Numbered from the stretch's first letter, positions 7,076 through 16,006 are shown. The stretch: DNA of 44,810 nucleotides from Caballeronia zhejiangensis (GCF_000698575.1 NZ_JFHD01000047.1:1-44810); one strand, 5' to 3'. Made by a program: numbers and translations. The notes: a model not told the origin generated them from the sequence alone.

Positions 7076-7962
7076 CACGCATACTCCCAGATGATCAGAA
7101 CACCAGGCGATCCGTTGCCACCCGCATAGTTAGTGCCGCCCGCCAGAGATACCCCACCCGACCCACCGCCGCCGTAGCCCGCCGAGCCAGAGGGAGCCTG
7201 GCCGGCTCCGCCAGGGACGCCCGTAGCCCCACGCCCGAGAAAGCTGTCGCCACCGACTCCCGAGCGTGCGCCGTTCGATGCAACAGCGATACCTACGCCA
7301 GACCACCCGCCGGCCAAAAGGCTGATATTTGCCCCGGTTACCGCAATCGTTGATGTATAGCCTTGAATGATGTACGGGGCCGTTTGCGGAGAGCCGGCGC
7401 CACCGCCACCGCCGCCCGGCATCACGAGCTGCGTGCCAAAGCTGGTTGTGCCTCCGGTGCCGCCGACGTTCGCACCCGCTGCGCCGCCGCTACCGGCCGC
7501 GCCGATCGTCACGGCAGTGCCAGCGAACCCGCTCGTAAAGCGCGCCTTTCCGTACGTCCCGCCGCCGCCAGACCCGGCCATCGAAACCAAGCCCGTTCCA
7601 GCGGCGGCCGCTCCGCCGCCTCCACCGCCAGCGCCGACGCCTTCGACCACGATGCTGTTAGTGCCAGGGGTCGGCGTGTACGTTCCGCTCGCGGTGAAGA
7701 CCTGCACATTCAACAGACGACCCGGCCCATACATCGATTTGATGGCGTCGCGCAGTTGCGTATATGTCGTCTTGCTCGGGGTGAGGCCCGCCGCCACGAC
7801 CACGGCGCGCAGCTCTTCTTGAATCATGTTCAGCCATGATCCGCGCACATTCGTCGCGGGCGTGCCGGCAGTGGGGTTGCCTTCGGTGAAGAATCCTTCC
7901 GTCCCGGCAGCCTCCGGTGTCGGGAGCGAGGTTGCTGCCGTCGGGTCATCGATTCGAAACAT
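7075..7962 (-). CDS. tail fibre with Gly-rich tip domain
   Basis: 295 residues. The N-terminal part (FRIDDPTAATSLPTPEAAG, then a predicted helix ending near residue 77) resembles the baseplate-binding end of phage collar or tail fibres. After a TASGTYTPTPGT strand the remaining ~190 residues contain runs of Gly (GAGGGGGG, GGGGGGAG, YGGGGSGG) separated by short variable loops, ending in SPGVLIIWEY. Such tips resemble Gly-rich receptor-binding domains built from packed polyglycine helices, where the loops set host range. It follows the gp48-like gene. Confidence 0.8.
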   Translation of the reverse strand: MFRIDDPTAATSLPTPEAAGTEGFFTEGNPTAGTPATNVRGSWLNMIQEELRAVVVAAGLTPSKTTYTQLRDAIKSMYGPGRLLNVQVFTASGTYTPTPGTNSIVVEGVGAGGGGGGAAAAGTGLVSMAGSGGGGTYGKARFTSGFAGTAVTIGAAGSGGAAGANVGGTGGTTSFGTQLVMPGGGGGGAGSPQTAPYIIQGYTSTIAVTGANISLLAGGWSGVGIAVASNGARSGVGGDSFLGRGATGVPGGAGQAPSGSAGYGGGGSGGVSLAGGTNYAGGNGSPGVLIIWEYA

Positions 7963-7974
7963 GTGTTTGGCCTC

Positions 7975-8571
7975 TTAGGCGTACGCAAAAATTAGGATGG
8001 TGTGCGCCGGCATAACCGCACGAAACTCGCACTCGAGAACGTTGTTACCCCATGACGCAAGCGGGTCGCCCGCTGCCATTGCGCCCGCCACCGCGCGCAC
8101 GACTGTGTTCAGCGGTGCGGTGATCTTCCAGGCGAAGTTCCAGTCGTATCCGCAGCAAGGCTGACCGGCGCGTAGCATTCCAGCGCGGGCTTGCGTGTAT
8201 TGGGTGATCGTCACGGCGTAGCCAAGCGACGCCGCGAACGCTGTCAGCTGCGCAATCGATGAGCCGCCCACTGCAGTGAGACGTGCAACAACCTGCGCCC
8301 GGCGCGCGGGAATCGTTGGCGCGGCGCCAGCGCACGGGTCAGGTAGACCAAGCGTCGATTCCCATTCCGGCAGGAGCTCGTACGTCGTCGATGGGAACGC
8401 GTCGATCAGCAGGTAATTCGCGCGAGCGGTCTGACGCTCGTATGACGGCGCGAGACCCGACAGCACCTTCGTCTGCACGGCATCCGGGTCGCGCGGCCAC
8501 ACTCGACCGCGCGGCAACAGCGCCTGCATCGCAGCGAGAAAATCCGCTGCCTTGAAGTTCGGTGCAAGCAT
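7975..8571 (-). CDS. Mu gp48-like baseplate protein (DUF2313)
   Basis: 198 residues. LLPRGRVWPRDPDAVQTKVLSGLAP near the start and LPEWESTLGLPDPC in the middle are signature segments of the YmfQ/DUF2313 family, baseplate wedge proteins that connect the baseplate to the fibres. It lies between the baseplate J gene and the fibre gene, the Mu order. A repeated QARAGMLRAGQPC stretch precedes the C-terminal domain. Confidence 0.9.
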   Translation of the reverse strand: MLAPNFKAADFLAAMQALLPRGRVWPRDPDAVQTKVLSGLAPSYERQTARANYLLIDAFPSTTYELLPEWESTLGLPDPCAGAAPTIPARRAQVVARLTAVGGSSIAQLTAFAASLGYAVTITQYTQARAGMLRAGQPCCGYDWNFAWKITAPLNTVVRAVAGAMAAGDPLASWGNNVLECEFRAVMPAHTILIFAYA

Positions 8572-8578
8572 GGGCGCC

Positions 8579-9742
8579 TCAAACGTAGTTCACGGCGGCA
8601 AGCACCGGAAGCTGCCCGAAGCCGCTCGTGATATTGCCGGGGTAAGTCGTCGTCGTTGCTCCGACCACGCCTTGAACCAGGGTGATGACGAAGCCGCTCG
8701 TGCCCGAGACAGACGCGATCGCGGATTCGATGTCAGAGCGGTTGATCGTGCCCGCGCGCGGGTCGCCGTTCCGAAACAGGACATCGGAGATCGCCGCAGA
8801 AATCGCCGCGCGAGTCGCAGTTGACGTGCTCGTCAGCCCTGAAAGGGTGAATGTCAGGTTATTTGCGAGAGGCGCGCACGAATACACCAGCGCGGTCACC
8901 GGCTGCTCGTTCACTAGCGTATCTGCGACGACGAGTTGATCGCCGGTTGCGACTGTGCCTCGCGGCGTGCCGCCCGGTCCTTTGTCGTACTGCGAGCACC
9001 CGTTGGTGCCTTGAGGGAATCCGCCGTGTGAAGCCTCGGCGGCATCCCACATCGTGTAGATCACCACCGTGCCAGCGCCGAAACCATTCGGCGCACACCA
9101 CGCGCGCGTCACACCGGCAACAGCAAGTGCCCATCCGACATAGTCGTTCAAGTCACCACCCTGCGGCGTGTTCTGATATGCAGCGAGCATTCGCGTGCGC
9201 AGATTATCGTTATCTTCGATGTCCGACCCAGAGGCGACCGTGCCAGTGATCGTTCCAGACGACTGCAAACCCGACACCGCAACGCCGAGCGCTACTGCCG
9301 TGCCCGGATCAGCGTTACCGTCTGCGCCCGCCGAGGTCGCTACGATGCTCACGGACAGCGAGCCACCTACGCCTACAGTAGCTGTCGAGGCTGTCGTGTA
9401 CGCAGCCCCATCGCCGCGCGTGACCGGCGTCCCGGCATTCAGCACAGTTCCCGTAACGCCCGCGAACGAAGCAGTCAGCTGCGCCGGCGTCGCGGCCTTA
9501 CGATAGACCTTCTTGAGCGCCGCCCAACCTTCGAGATACTCGTCTTCCGCAGTAAACGGAACCGCCTGCTTCGCAATCCAGTCGAGGTAGCCCATCTGCA
9601 GGTTCGACATCCCTGCCTGCACCTTTCCGACCACCTTCAGTACGGTACGACGCAGCGTCGCATCCGCACCTTGTAAGGCCGAGTTGATGTCGGCCGCCAC
9701 CTCGCTGATCAAGGTGGAGAGCGTTTTTCTTTGGAATGGCAT
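8579..9742 (-). CDS. baseplate J-like wedge protein (Mu gp47-like)
   Basis: 387 residues, the usual length for the J family. It has the Thr/Ser/Gly-rich beta domain (GDGAAYTTASTATVGVGGS and SAGADGNADPGTAVALG) typical of baseplate J, the segment NLRTRMLAAYQNTPQGGDLNDYVGWALAV, and a C-terminal domain near INRSDIESAIASVSG. These proteins form the baseplate wedges of contractile tails. The stop of gp46 lies 2 bp before its start region. Neighbours on both sides keep Mu order. Confidence 0.9.
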   Translation of the reverse strand: MPFQRKTLSTLISEVAADINSALQGADATLRRTVLKVVGKVQAGMSNLQMGYLDWIAKQAVPFTAEDEYLEGWAALKKVYRKAATPAQLTASFAGVTGTVLNAGTPVTRGDGAAYTTASTATVGVGGSLSVSIVATSAGADGNADPGTAVALGVAVSGLQSSGTITGTVASGSDIEDNDNLRTRMLAAYQNTPQGGDLNDYVGWALAVAGVTRAWCAPNGFGAGTVVIYTMWDAAEASHGGFPQGTNGCSQYDKGPGGTPRGTVATGDQLVVADTLVNEQPVTALVYSCAPLANNLTFTLSGLTSTSTATRAAISAAISDVLFRNGDPRAGTINRSDIESAIASVSGTSGFVITLVQGVVGATTTTYPGNITSGFGQLPVLAAVNYV

Positions 9743-9743
9743 A

Positions 9744-10190
9744 TCAAGTGAGCTGTTGCCACGCCCATGCGTAAGTCAGGGAGACGCTGGGCCCGGCCGG
9801 TTGATAGAGCGTGATCTGCGCGCCCAAAAACGTGTCGCGCGTCCATTCCGTCTGAACATCCATGCTCGCGACGACGCCATCATCAACGAGCCACTGCAGC
9901 GCTTCGACGATGTAGTCGCGCGCGTTGTTGAGCACCTCTTGAGTCTGCTTCGATCGATCGAGCAGCCACAAACGGGAGCCGATGGGGCTATCCTCGTCGA
10001 GGTCTCCCCACCAGCCGCGCGGATCGCCGGTGCCGTCAGGAATGACGTCGTCGGCATTCGCCGCGCGATCGGTGAAGAGGCTCAGCAATACTGCAGTTTG
10101 CAGATCGTTGCCTGTGAGCAGGTCAGGTCCGAGCTGCTGCCAGTCGCCACGGCTGTTCGCCGTATCCCAGACAATGCTGATGTCAGGCAT
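9744..10190 (-). CDS. Mu gp46-like baseplate protein
   Basis: 148 residues. The segments LLTGNDLQTAVLLSLFTDRAA and RGWWGDLDEDSPIGSRLWLL are hallmarks of the phage GP46 family, a small baseplate component related to the T4 gp25-type wedge protein. It sits between the gp45-like spike gene and the J gene and is probably translated from the same message. Confidence 0.9.
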   Translation of the reverse strand: MPDISIVWDTANSRGDWQQLGPDLLTGNDLQTAVLLSLFTDRAANADDVIPDGTGDPRGWWGDLDEDSPIGSRLWLLDRSKQTQEVLNNARDYIVEALQWLVDDGVVASMDVQTEWTRDTFLGAQITLYQPAGPSVSLTYAWAWQQLT

Positions 10191-10193
10191 CTA

Positions 10194-10757
10194 TTACTCC
10201 GGCTGCGTCGGCGGCTGCGTGTTGATCGTGCTTCCGCCGGTCTGTACGTTCACGATCGGGTGCGTATGCAGGTTCGCGACTTGGCGCATTCCCGCAACCG
10301 TTCGCGTGTTCGTTTCGTAGTTGTCGATGATGTCGCCCTTGCATTTCAGCAACGGCGTGTCAGCGTCGATCTCGGGCGTGTTCGTGATCGTCACAGGCTT
10401 TCCGCCGCCATCGAGCACCATGCCTGCCTGCGACAGATAGACCTTCTGCCCAGTGTTGTCGTGCACCACGACCTCGCCACTCGCCAGCGCAGTAACGCGA
10501 TATTTCGCGTTCGAAGTGGCGATCACAATGCCGTTCGTGCGCTCCCCATTGCCGAATACGATGAGGGCCTCGGAGCCAAGCGGAGGATTGGATGACAGCC
10601 CATATTCGACGTAGCGCGGTATGTCGCCAACCGTCTCCAGCGCGTTGATCTTCGCCTGCAGGTACTGGACCGTTCGTGTGTCATCGACGTACGAGATCAC
10701 CGCGCGGCTCACAAACAGACGTATCCGCCGCGAGAGCGCGTTAAGTGCGTCGAGCAT
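10194..10757 (-). CDS. Mu gp45-like baseplate spike protein (gpV type)
   Basis: 187 residues. It has an OB-fold N-terminal part (ARINALETVGDIPRYVEYGLSSNPP-like region, here split around residues 35-60), then beta-helix-type strands (NAKYRVTALASGEVVVHDNTGQ and GMVLDGGGKPVTI), and a C-terminal ANLHTHPIVNVQTGG with the His-x-His motif that holds iron in membrane-piercing spike tips. The trimer forms the central needle of the contractile tail. AAGGA lies upstream of the start at 10757. Confidence 0.9.
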   Translation of the reverse strand: MLDALNALSRRIRLFVSRAVISYVDDTRTVQYLQAKINALETVGDIPRYVEYGLSSNPPLGSEALIVFGNGERTNGIVIATSNAKYRVTALASGEVVVHDNTGQKVYLSQAGMVLDGGGKPVTITNTPEIDADTPLLKCKGDIIDNYETNTRTVAGMRQVANLHTHPIVNVQTGGSTINTQPPTQPE

Positions 10758-10766
10758 TCAAGGTCC

Positions 10767-11846
10767 TTAGGCCGGCGCGATGTCCGGATCGATGCGTTGA
10801 AGAACGAGCGGTTCGGGCAGGTAGGCCTGCCGCGGCGCAAGCAGAAGCTCGGTATGAGTTCCGTTCTCGTCAAGAATGAAGCTGATCTCGGTGATGAGTA
10901 AGAGCGTCTTCTCCGGGATCTTTAGCAGCGGCATCGTCACCGGAACCTGATAGTTCAGATACCAGGGCGAGCCGCTCGAATCGGTCCAACTGTCCACCAG
11001 CACGCGCACCTGTCGCGACATGCCATACGCACGCGCGATCTGCCAGTCGACACGCCGTTCGAGATACGTTCGGTCTGACGAAGGCTGCTCGGACACGATG
11101 AACCTCGGGCGATACCGCTTAACGCCCGAGTCGTACGCCGTATATTCGGGCAGCAGGTTGACGCCGATGTCGGTCGCATTGTTGTAGTTCGTCAGCACGC
11201 CCGAGACGCTTGAGAACCGTCCAAGCGAACTCTTCACCGACACCGCCGATTCGACGTTCTTCCCGATTTCAAGCCCGCTCGAACCGAGCGCGTCGCCGGC
11301 CAACGCGAGGCACAGGGAGCCGTCTTCGAGCTCGAACGCGAGCACGCCGCTATACCGGCAACAGCGCTCGATGATCTCCCACGGCGTCTCTGTGATCGAG
11401 ATCAACTGAAAAGGTATCGTGGGCAACTCGTCGATAACCGCCTTCAGGCTTGCTGAAACCACCACATCGATCTCGAAGTTTTTCAGCAACGACTGGCATA
11501 CAGCATCGATTCGGCTATTCGCCAGAATGCGATCGACCGGCGCACTACAATCGATCAGATCCTGACATTTGCCGCGACCCGTCGCGCGGACTAGATGCTC
11601 GTGCGGCGTGATGATGTACTCGACAGTATCGACATACCCCGTGAGCAGCAGATTGTCTGCGTCGATCGCGATCTGAATTGGCGCGCCTCCGATCAGCGAA
11701 GTCTCATCAACCTCTTCTGGAAAGCGCTCCGTCATCTCCAGCACGAACGAGCCGGTGCAACTCTCAATCGAGCGCGTAACGCGCACGCCTTTCCATCCGG
11801 TGATCGAGATCTTCGATTCCGGCAATGTCACAACGAGCGAATTCAT
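10767..11846 (-). CDS. Mu gp44/gpP-like baseplate hub protein
   Basis: 359 residues. The start SLVVTLPESKISITGWKGV and the domain YVDTVEYIITPHEHLVRATGRGKCQDLIDCSA match the late-control/gpD-like hub family used by Mu. The hub ring links the spike to the tail tube. The ATG overlaps the stop of the tape-measure gene by one base. A segment with many positive charges (YLERRVDWQIARAYG) fits the tail-tube-like domain. Confidence 0.88.
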   Translation of the reverse strand: MNSLVVTLPESKISITGWKGVRVTRSIESCTGSFVLEMTERFPEEVDETSLIGGAPIQIAIDADNLLLTGYVDTVEYIITPHEHLVRATGRGKCQDLIDCSAPVDRILANSRIDAVCQSLLKNFEIDVVVSASLKAVIDELPTIPFQLISITETPWEIIERCCRYSGVLAFELEDGSLCLALAGDALGSSGLEIGKNVESAVSVKSSLGRFSSVSGVLTNYNNATDIGVNLLPEYTAYDSGVKRYRPRFIVSEQPSSDRTYLERRVDWQIARAYGMSRQVRVLVDSWTDSSGSPWYLNYQVPVTMPLLKIPEKTLLLITEISFILDENGTHTELLLAPRQAYLPEPLVLQRIDPDIAPA

Positions 11847-13453
11847 CAGTACGTCGCCCCAAGCGCGAATTGACTGGTTGAGCCGGTCGAGCCTCGCTCC
11901 ACCGTCGATTTCACGTTAGGCGTGCCCGAGACTTCAGCGCGCGAACCCTTCGGCAGGTTGCCGAGTTCGACCTTCACGCGTAGTTCACCGTCCGAGCGCG
12001 CCGGCGCTGCGTCCTGTTGCGAAGAGTCTGCACCTTGTCCACTCGAATAGAGGCCCGCGATGCGATTCGCAGTCGCAGCGCGTGCAGCGGCTTCTGCGGC
12101 TGCGGCGGCAGGCCGCTCGTACAGCCGCGAAACGACATCGGCCGCTTGACCAGGCGTGCGCGCCATTTCCAACTCTGCACCCGCCCTCTGCTCACCGCCG
12201 CGCCGCAGTTCGTAATCGACGAACCCGAGCTGTTGCTCGAGCGTCGAATTGCCGATCCAGTTGCCCGCCCATTGCTGAAACGCGGCTTGGCGGTCCGGAT
12301 GCCACTGCGCGATGCCGTACGCCTTGCCGTTATCGCCGCTCGCCGCCGGGTCGATGCCGCTCTCGTGCTGCAGGTTCGAGACGATCCCAATTGCCTGCGC
12401 GCGCGACCAACCGCGCGATTCGAAGAACGAGACGGCAGCCGGGACGTTGGCGTTCGGCTCGGCACCGACCTGGGCGTTCGTGCGCGCGCCGTTCCCGCGC
12501 AGGTAGTTGCCGAACTTCTCAAGTCCATCGATCGCCCGGTCGCCAAGGTTCGCCGCGGGCGGCGCATCCGGTGACGACGCGGGGACGTAGCTGCTGCCAT
12601 TCCAGCGCGTCGGCACATAGTCCTGCCCGTTCACGCGCGCAATGACGCGCTCGACGCCTTCCAGGAAGGTCGTCAGCGCCGGGGCAAGGCCGCCGAGTAT
12701 CGTCTGCTTCGTCTTGTCGAACTGCGCGTCGAGCCTCGCCATCGCTTCCGCGTAATCGTTCGCGTGGCGAATATCGTCCTCGCTCGGGGCGAGCGCGACG
12801 CCGCGCGTATAGCGATCGCGCACACTGCCGGCGCCCTTGTTCAGCAGATCTTCCAAGCCGCCAGCGTCGAGCGCTTCAAACAGGCGATGGCGAGCGAGCG
12901 GGCCGTTCCGACTGTTCACGCTTTCGCCAGCCGCAGCGATCTGCTCGAGCAGGCGCTCGGAACTGAACTGGCCGCGCTCGTCGAGGCCATTGATGCCATA
13001 GGCCTGATAGATCATCCGCTTCTGCGGATCGCGACCCTGCGTCGACTCGTAGTACCCGCGCGTAACGCCTTCGACTGAAGACGTCGCCTGCTCGGCGCTC
13101 AGTCCTACGGACTTCGCCGCGTTCTGGATGCCGAACAGCTGCTTCGCGTCGATGCCGAGCGTCAGCGACTTGTTACTGACGCTGCGGACGGTGTTCGCCC
13201 ATGCCGATTCGATCGAAAGGATCTTCGACGTGACGAGCGCGGCCGCGCCCACGACGCCCGCGAGCAACGCGCCGCTGAGAGCGCTCGCGCGCGTCGCGCC
13301 GGTCACAAAGCTTTGCACTGCCGTCATGCGCTGTGAAGAGCGCGTCGTGCGCATCATCGCCTGATCGATGGCACGAAGGTTCCGGTTCGCCGAAGCGAAG
13401 CCTGAGCCCGTCCTGTCGAGCGCCGAGATTACGATCGTCAGGTTGTTTGCCAT
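11846..13453 (-). CDS. tail tape-measure protein with lysozyme domain
   Basis: 535 residues. The N-terminal ~270 residues are helical with a hydrophobic patch (SALSGALLAGVVGAAALVTS) and resemble a short tape measure. From about residue 340, VSFFESRGWSRAQAIGIVSN and LQHESGIDPAASG begin a phage tail lysozyme domain with its Glu, followed by AYGIAQWHPDRQAAFQQWAG. Such domains open peptidoglycan as the tail tube passes. At about 0.15 nm per residue it would set a tail of roughly 80 nm or less. In Mu the tape measure precedes gpN; here it follows it. Confidence 0.75.
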   Translation of the reverse strand: MANNLTIVISALDRTGSGFASANRNLRAIDQAMMRTTRSSQRMTAVQSFVTGATRASALSGALLAGVVGAAALVTSKILSIESAWANTVRSVSNKSLTLGIDAKQLFGIQNAAKSVGLSAEQATSSVEGVTRGYYESTQGRDPQKRMIYQAYGINGLDERGQFSSERLLEQIAAAGESVNSRNGPLARHRLFEALDAGGLEDLLNKGAGSVRDRYTRGVALAPSEDDIRHANDYAEAMARLDAQFDKTKQTILGGLAPALTTFLEGVERVIARVNGQDYVPTRWNGSSYVPASSPDAPPAANLGDRAIDGLEKFGNYLRGNGARTNAQVGAEPNANVPAAVSFFESRGWSRAQAIGIVSNLQHESGIDPAASGDNGKAYGIAQWHPDRQAAFQQWAGNWIGNSTLEQQLGFVDYELRRGGEQRAGAELEMARTPGQAADVVSRLYERPAAAAAEAAARAATANRIAGLYSSGQGADSSQQDAAPARSDGELRVKVELGNLPKGSRAEVSGTPNVKSTVERGSTGSTSQFALGATY

Positions 13454-13456
13454 GGA

Positions 13457-14884
13457 TCAGGTTGCCAGTGCCTTGAAGCTCGTCGGGAAAAATGCGGGAT
13501 GAACCGGATCTGCTTGAGAAACGAGCTCGTCCGCTCGCGACGCATCGCGATAGATGCGATTCGCCAGGGTCAGCGATGGCAGAGGCGTTGCGAACACGAA
13601 TGTCCGCATCGCCGGCAGGCTCGCGCCGCGCTGATTCAAATCCGATACAACGGCTTGCCGGAGCGATCTCAGAGCCTCATAGGTCTCGTCGTCGCCTTGA
13701 TCGCCGGAAACCGTCATCTCGGCGTCGATCAAGTCGAGCACCTGACCGCGCACGCGCGCCGCGTCATCGCTCGACGTAGGCTCGTAATTCGATGCCGCGA
13801 CAGCGATCGAAGCGATGGTCGCGCGTCGGAACAGATCCGAGCAGGCTGACTGCATCGTCGCCATCGCAGTGCCGATCGTCGACGCCGTTGTTGCGCCGCT
13901 AGGGTCATAAGCAGCCAACGACGCGAGCAAGCGCATTGAATCAGCCGGATCCGGCGTCGCCGCCAGCATCGCGCTCGTCACACCCTGTACCGCAGCGGTG
14001 AAATCGTCGATCGTCGAAGCGTCCAGATTCCGTGCCGCCGCGTCGAGGGTCGCCGAGGCCGCGTCGAGATTCGCGCGCGCGAGGGTCGCCGCCTGTGTCA
14101 GGCTTTCGACGGTCGCGCCGCTCGTATCGACCGACGAACTCGGAAACTTGCTGAACGTCGGCACCGTCGCGCTGCCAGCGAATCGGCCGAAGTCACCCGG
14201 TAGATTCGTCAGAAGCTTGAACAGGTTCCGTGCGTCGCCCACAAAATTCTTCGCAGCCGTGTACCAGCCGACGGCCGTGCTCACCGCTGATCCAAGCACC
14301 GCTGCACCGTACGCGATCGCTGTGAGCGCCGTCCGGGCGAAATTGAGAGCAGCCGCGATGTTCAAGCCGCTCGCGGCGTTTCCGACAAGACTGCCGCCCG
14401 CCACCGAGGTCGCCGGGAAGACACGAGGGCCGCCTTCGATAAATTCGAACTCGAACTCGAAGTATCGGCCCTTCTCCCACCGCTCGATCCAGCGGCTATC
14501 CATCAGGCTGACGTCTCGCCGACCATACGTCGGATGCACGAGCGAGCCCGCGCCTTCCTTCTCGCATGCTGCAATCAGCATGTCGCGCTGCGCGATGACG
14601 TCGTCGCCAACGACGAACCCGAAGACGCGAAAGCGACGCGTCCCGCGCCCAAGATCCTCGACCCACGGCGTGTCGCGCAGAGGGTATTCGTGCAGCTCGT
14701 TCCGGCGACCGAAGCCGCCTTCGCCGCCGAGCGATACGAACGGCACGCCGCGGAATGAAGCGGGCCGCAACTGATCGAAGTACGATCCCGCCGAGCCGCC
14801 AAGTCGCGCCGCCAGCGAGCTCGCCAGATTGGAGATGCCCGAGGTGGTGCCGAGCACTGCGCCTGCGCCGCCTCCAATGTTCAT
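13457..14884 (-). CDS. Mu gpN-like DNA circularisation protein
   Basis: 475 residues. The N-terminal domain shows RPASFRGVPFVSLGGEGGFG and RRNELHEYPLRDTPWVEDLG, the signature of the DNA_circ_N family (Mu gp43), followed by TYGRRDVSLMDSRWIERWEKG. The middle is Ala-rich and helical. In Mu-type tails this protein belongs to the baseplate or hub assembly, despite the historic name. Its ATG overlaps the stop of the chaperone extension (ATGA). Confidence 0.9.
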   Translation of the reverse strand: MNIGGGAGAVLGTTSGISNLASSLAARLGGSAGSYFDQLRPASFRGVPFVSLGGEGGFGRRNELHEYPLRDTPWVEDLGRGTRRFRVFGFVVGDDVIAQRDMLIAACEKEGAGSLVHPTYGRRDVSLMDSRWIERWEKGRYFEFEFEFIEGGPRVFPATSVAGGSLVGNAASGLNIAAALNFARTALTAIAYGAAVLGSAVSTAVGWYTAAKNFVGDARNLFKLLTNLPGDFGRFAGSATVPTFSKFPSSSVDTSGATVESLTQAATLARANLDAASATLDAAARNLDASTIDDFTAAVQGVTSAMLAATPDPADSMRLLASLAAYDPSGATTASTIGTAMATMQSACSDLFRRATIASIAVAASNYEPTSSDDAARVRGQVLDLIDAEMTVSGDQGDDETYEALRSLRQAVVSDLNQRGASLPAMRTFVFATPLPSLTLANRIYRDASRADELVSQADPVHPAFFPTSFKALAT

Positions 14885-15102
14885 GCCTTTGCTCCAATCT
14901 GTTGTTTCATGCGCTTGGCCTGGTCAAGCCAGCGCAAAGTCTCGGAAAACGTCATGCCGTCGGCGTCGTTCGGCCCCCACCGCATGAAATGGGTGAGGTC
15001 TGCGAGGACGTCATCCCAGCCTTCCGGCATGGCCGTGACGGCGGCAATCAGTCGTCCGAGTCCGCTGTCCGCCGAAGCTGAAAACCGTTGAAGTACGCGC
15101 AC
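14881..15102 (-). CDS. tail assembly chaperone extension, reached by -1 frameshift
   Basis: A 73-codon frame that overlaps the end of the tail chaperone gene by 55 bp and lies in its -1 frame. Its only early start is a GTG without SD, so it is most likely translated as the C-terminal extension of the chaperone. From the slip point it adds 66 residues (beginning SASADSGLG), including EGWDDVLADLTHFMRWGP, a small helical domain typical of gpGT or gpE-prime-type extensions that recruit the tape measure. The fused product would be about 242 residues. Confidence 0.75.
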   Translation of the reverse strand: MRVLQRFSASADSGLGRLIAAVTAMPEGWDDVLADLTHFMRWGPNDADGMTFSETLRWLDQAKRMKQQIGAKA

Positions 15103-15608
15103 GCGGCCATGAAGTCACGCGCGGTCAGCGCGCGCACGGCGTTCTTCGGCACCTTCGACACGATGCTGATCAGAGCGATACTCGACGCAAACGTGCCGCC
15201 GGCTGCCGACGCCTTGCGCTTCTGCTGGTTCGTCGGCTCGCACAGTTCAAGCGACGCGACATTCAGCGGGCTGTCGTCGGCCGTGAGCTTCACCGGCGAT
15301 TGCAAGACGAGCTCGAATTCGTCGGAGCTCGGCTTCATGCCGCTGATCGCTTCCTTCCCGAAGGAGCCGATGAAGTCGGCCGCCTCGTCGATTTGGCTCG
15401 TGTACATCTGGTCGATCACGTCGACCGGTACGCCGCTGAGCAGTGCGATCAGAGCGATCTGGAGCCCATACACGCCGGCCGCGCTTTCCGCCTTTTCGTA
15501 TTCGCCAGCGGTCGGCTCGCGCAGCGTGATCGAGTCGACTGTCTTGGCCTGATCGCCCTTGCCGTAGCTCAGCGCCTTGCGCAGCTGGATGGTTTTTGTG
15601 TCGTTCAT
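15048..15608 (-). CDS. tail assembly chaperone (Mu gp41-like)
   Basis: 186 residues. The N-terminal half shows the pattern of the phage tail chaperone families (IQLRKALSYGKGDQ, then SITLREPTAGEYEKAE), placed between tube and tape-measure genes. It would coat the tape measure before tube polymerisation. The C-terminal part has ALTARDFMAACAYFNGFQ, where the frameshift occurs. The tail tube gene ends 3 bp before its start region. Confidence 0.85.
   Translation of the reverse strand: MNDTKTIQLRKALSYGKGDQAKTVDSITLREPTAGEYEKAESAAGVYGLQIALIALLSGVPVDVIDQMYTSQIDEAADFIGSFGKEAISGMKPSSDEFELVLQSPVKLTADDSPLNVASLELCEPTNQQKRKASAAGGTFASSIALISIVSKVPKNAVRALTARDFMAACAYFNGFQLRRTADSDD
15080..15086 (-). other. probable -1 ribosomal frameshift site
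   Basis: The minus strand reads GGTTTTC; in the chaperone frame the codons are AAC GGT TTT CAG. The Phe tRNA on TTT can slip back one base onto TTT because four T are present, giving TCA as the next codon in the extension frame. It is a single-tRNA slip site, not a classical X-XXY-YYZ heptamer. It lies 10 codons before the chaperone stop. Confidence 0.6.
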
Positions 15609-15611
15609 CGA

Positions 15612-15986
15612 TTACTGCTCCGTGACCGAGCCCTGCAGGCCTTCCCACTTGACCGTGAACTTCGCTTCGGTCGTGTCGACTTCCTGCGCTTCGACCGTCC
15701 ACATGTTGCGGCCGATGATCGTCTTCCCGTTTGCAAGCTCGAGGACGACCGTGTTGCTGCGCATAGCGTTGATCGCAGCGAGACTGACGCCGCCCGAATC
15801 ACGGATCGATGCCGAGATCGACGGTGCTTTCGGCTTCTCGCTAAAGCCGTGAATGGTGTCCTGCCCACCGAGCGACTCGCGCGTCACGGTGCCGACGTCA
15901 TACCGAAGCTCGCCTTCGAGTTGGTAGTTGACGCCGTCGATCGTGATGTACGCGGTGCCGGCGATGAAATTCGTGTTGTTCGCCAT
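15612..15986 (-). CDS. tail tube protein (Mu gpM-like)
   Basis: 124 residues, the usual size for Mu-type tubes. FIAGTAYITIDGVNYQLEG and YDVGTVTRESLGGQDTIHG are family patterns. The protein forms the inner hexameric tube of the contractile tail. The start at 15986 (MANNTNF) was chosen over a longer reading because GGAG lies 9-12 bp upstream of it. A terminator precedes it, after the sheath gene. Confidence 0.9.
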   Translation of the reverse strand: MANNTNFIAGTAYITIDGVNYQLEGELRYDVGTVTRESLGGQDTIHGFSEKPKAPSISASIRDSGGVSLAAINAMRSNTVVLELANGKTIIGRNMWTVEAQEVDTTEAKFTVKWEGLQGSVTEQ

Positions 15987-16006
15987 CGTTGGCTTCTCCA
16001 CAAAAG

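Noticed and set aside
10955..11179. Minus-strand Arg/Ser-rich frame inside the hub gene
   Set aside because: Shadow frame; the hub protein is continuous across it.
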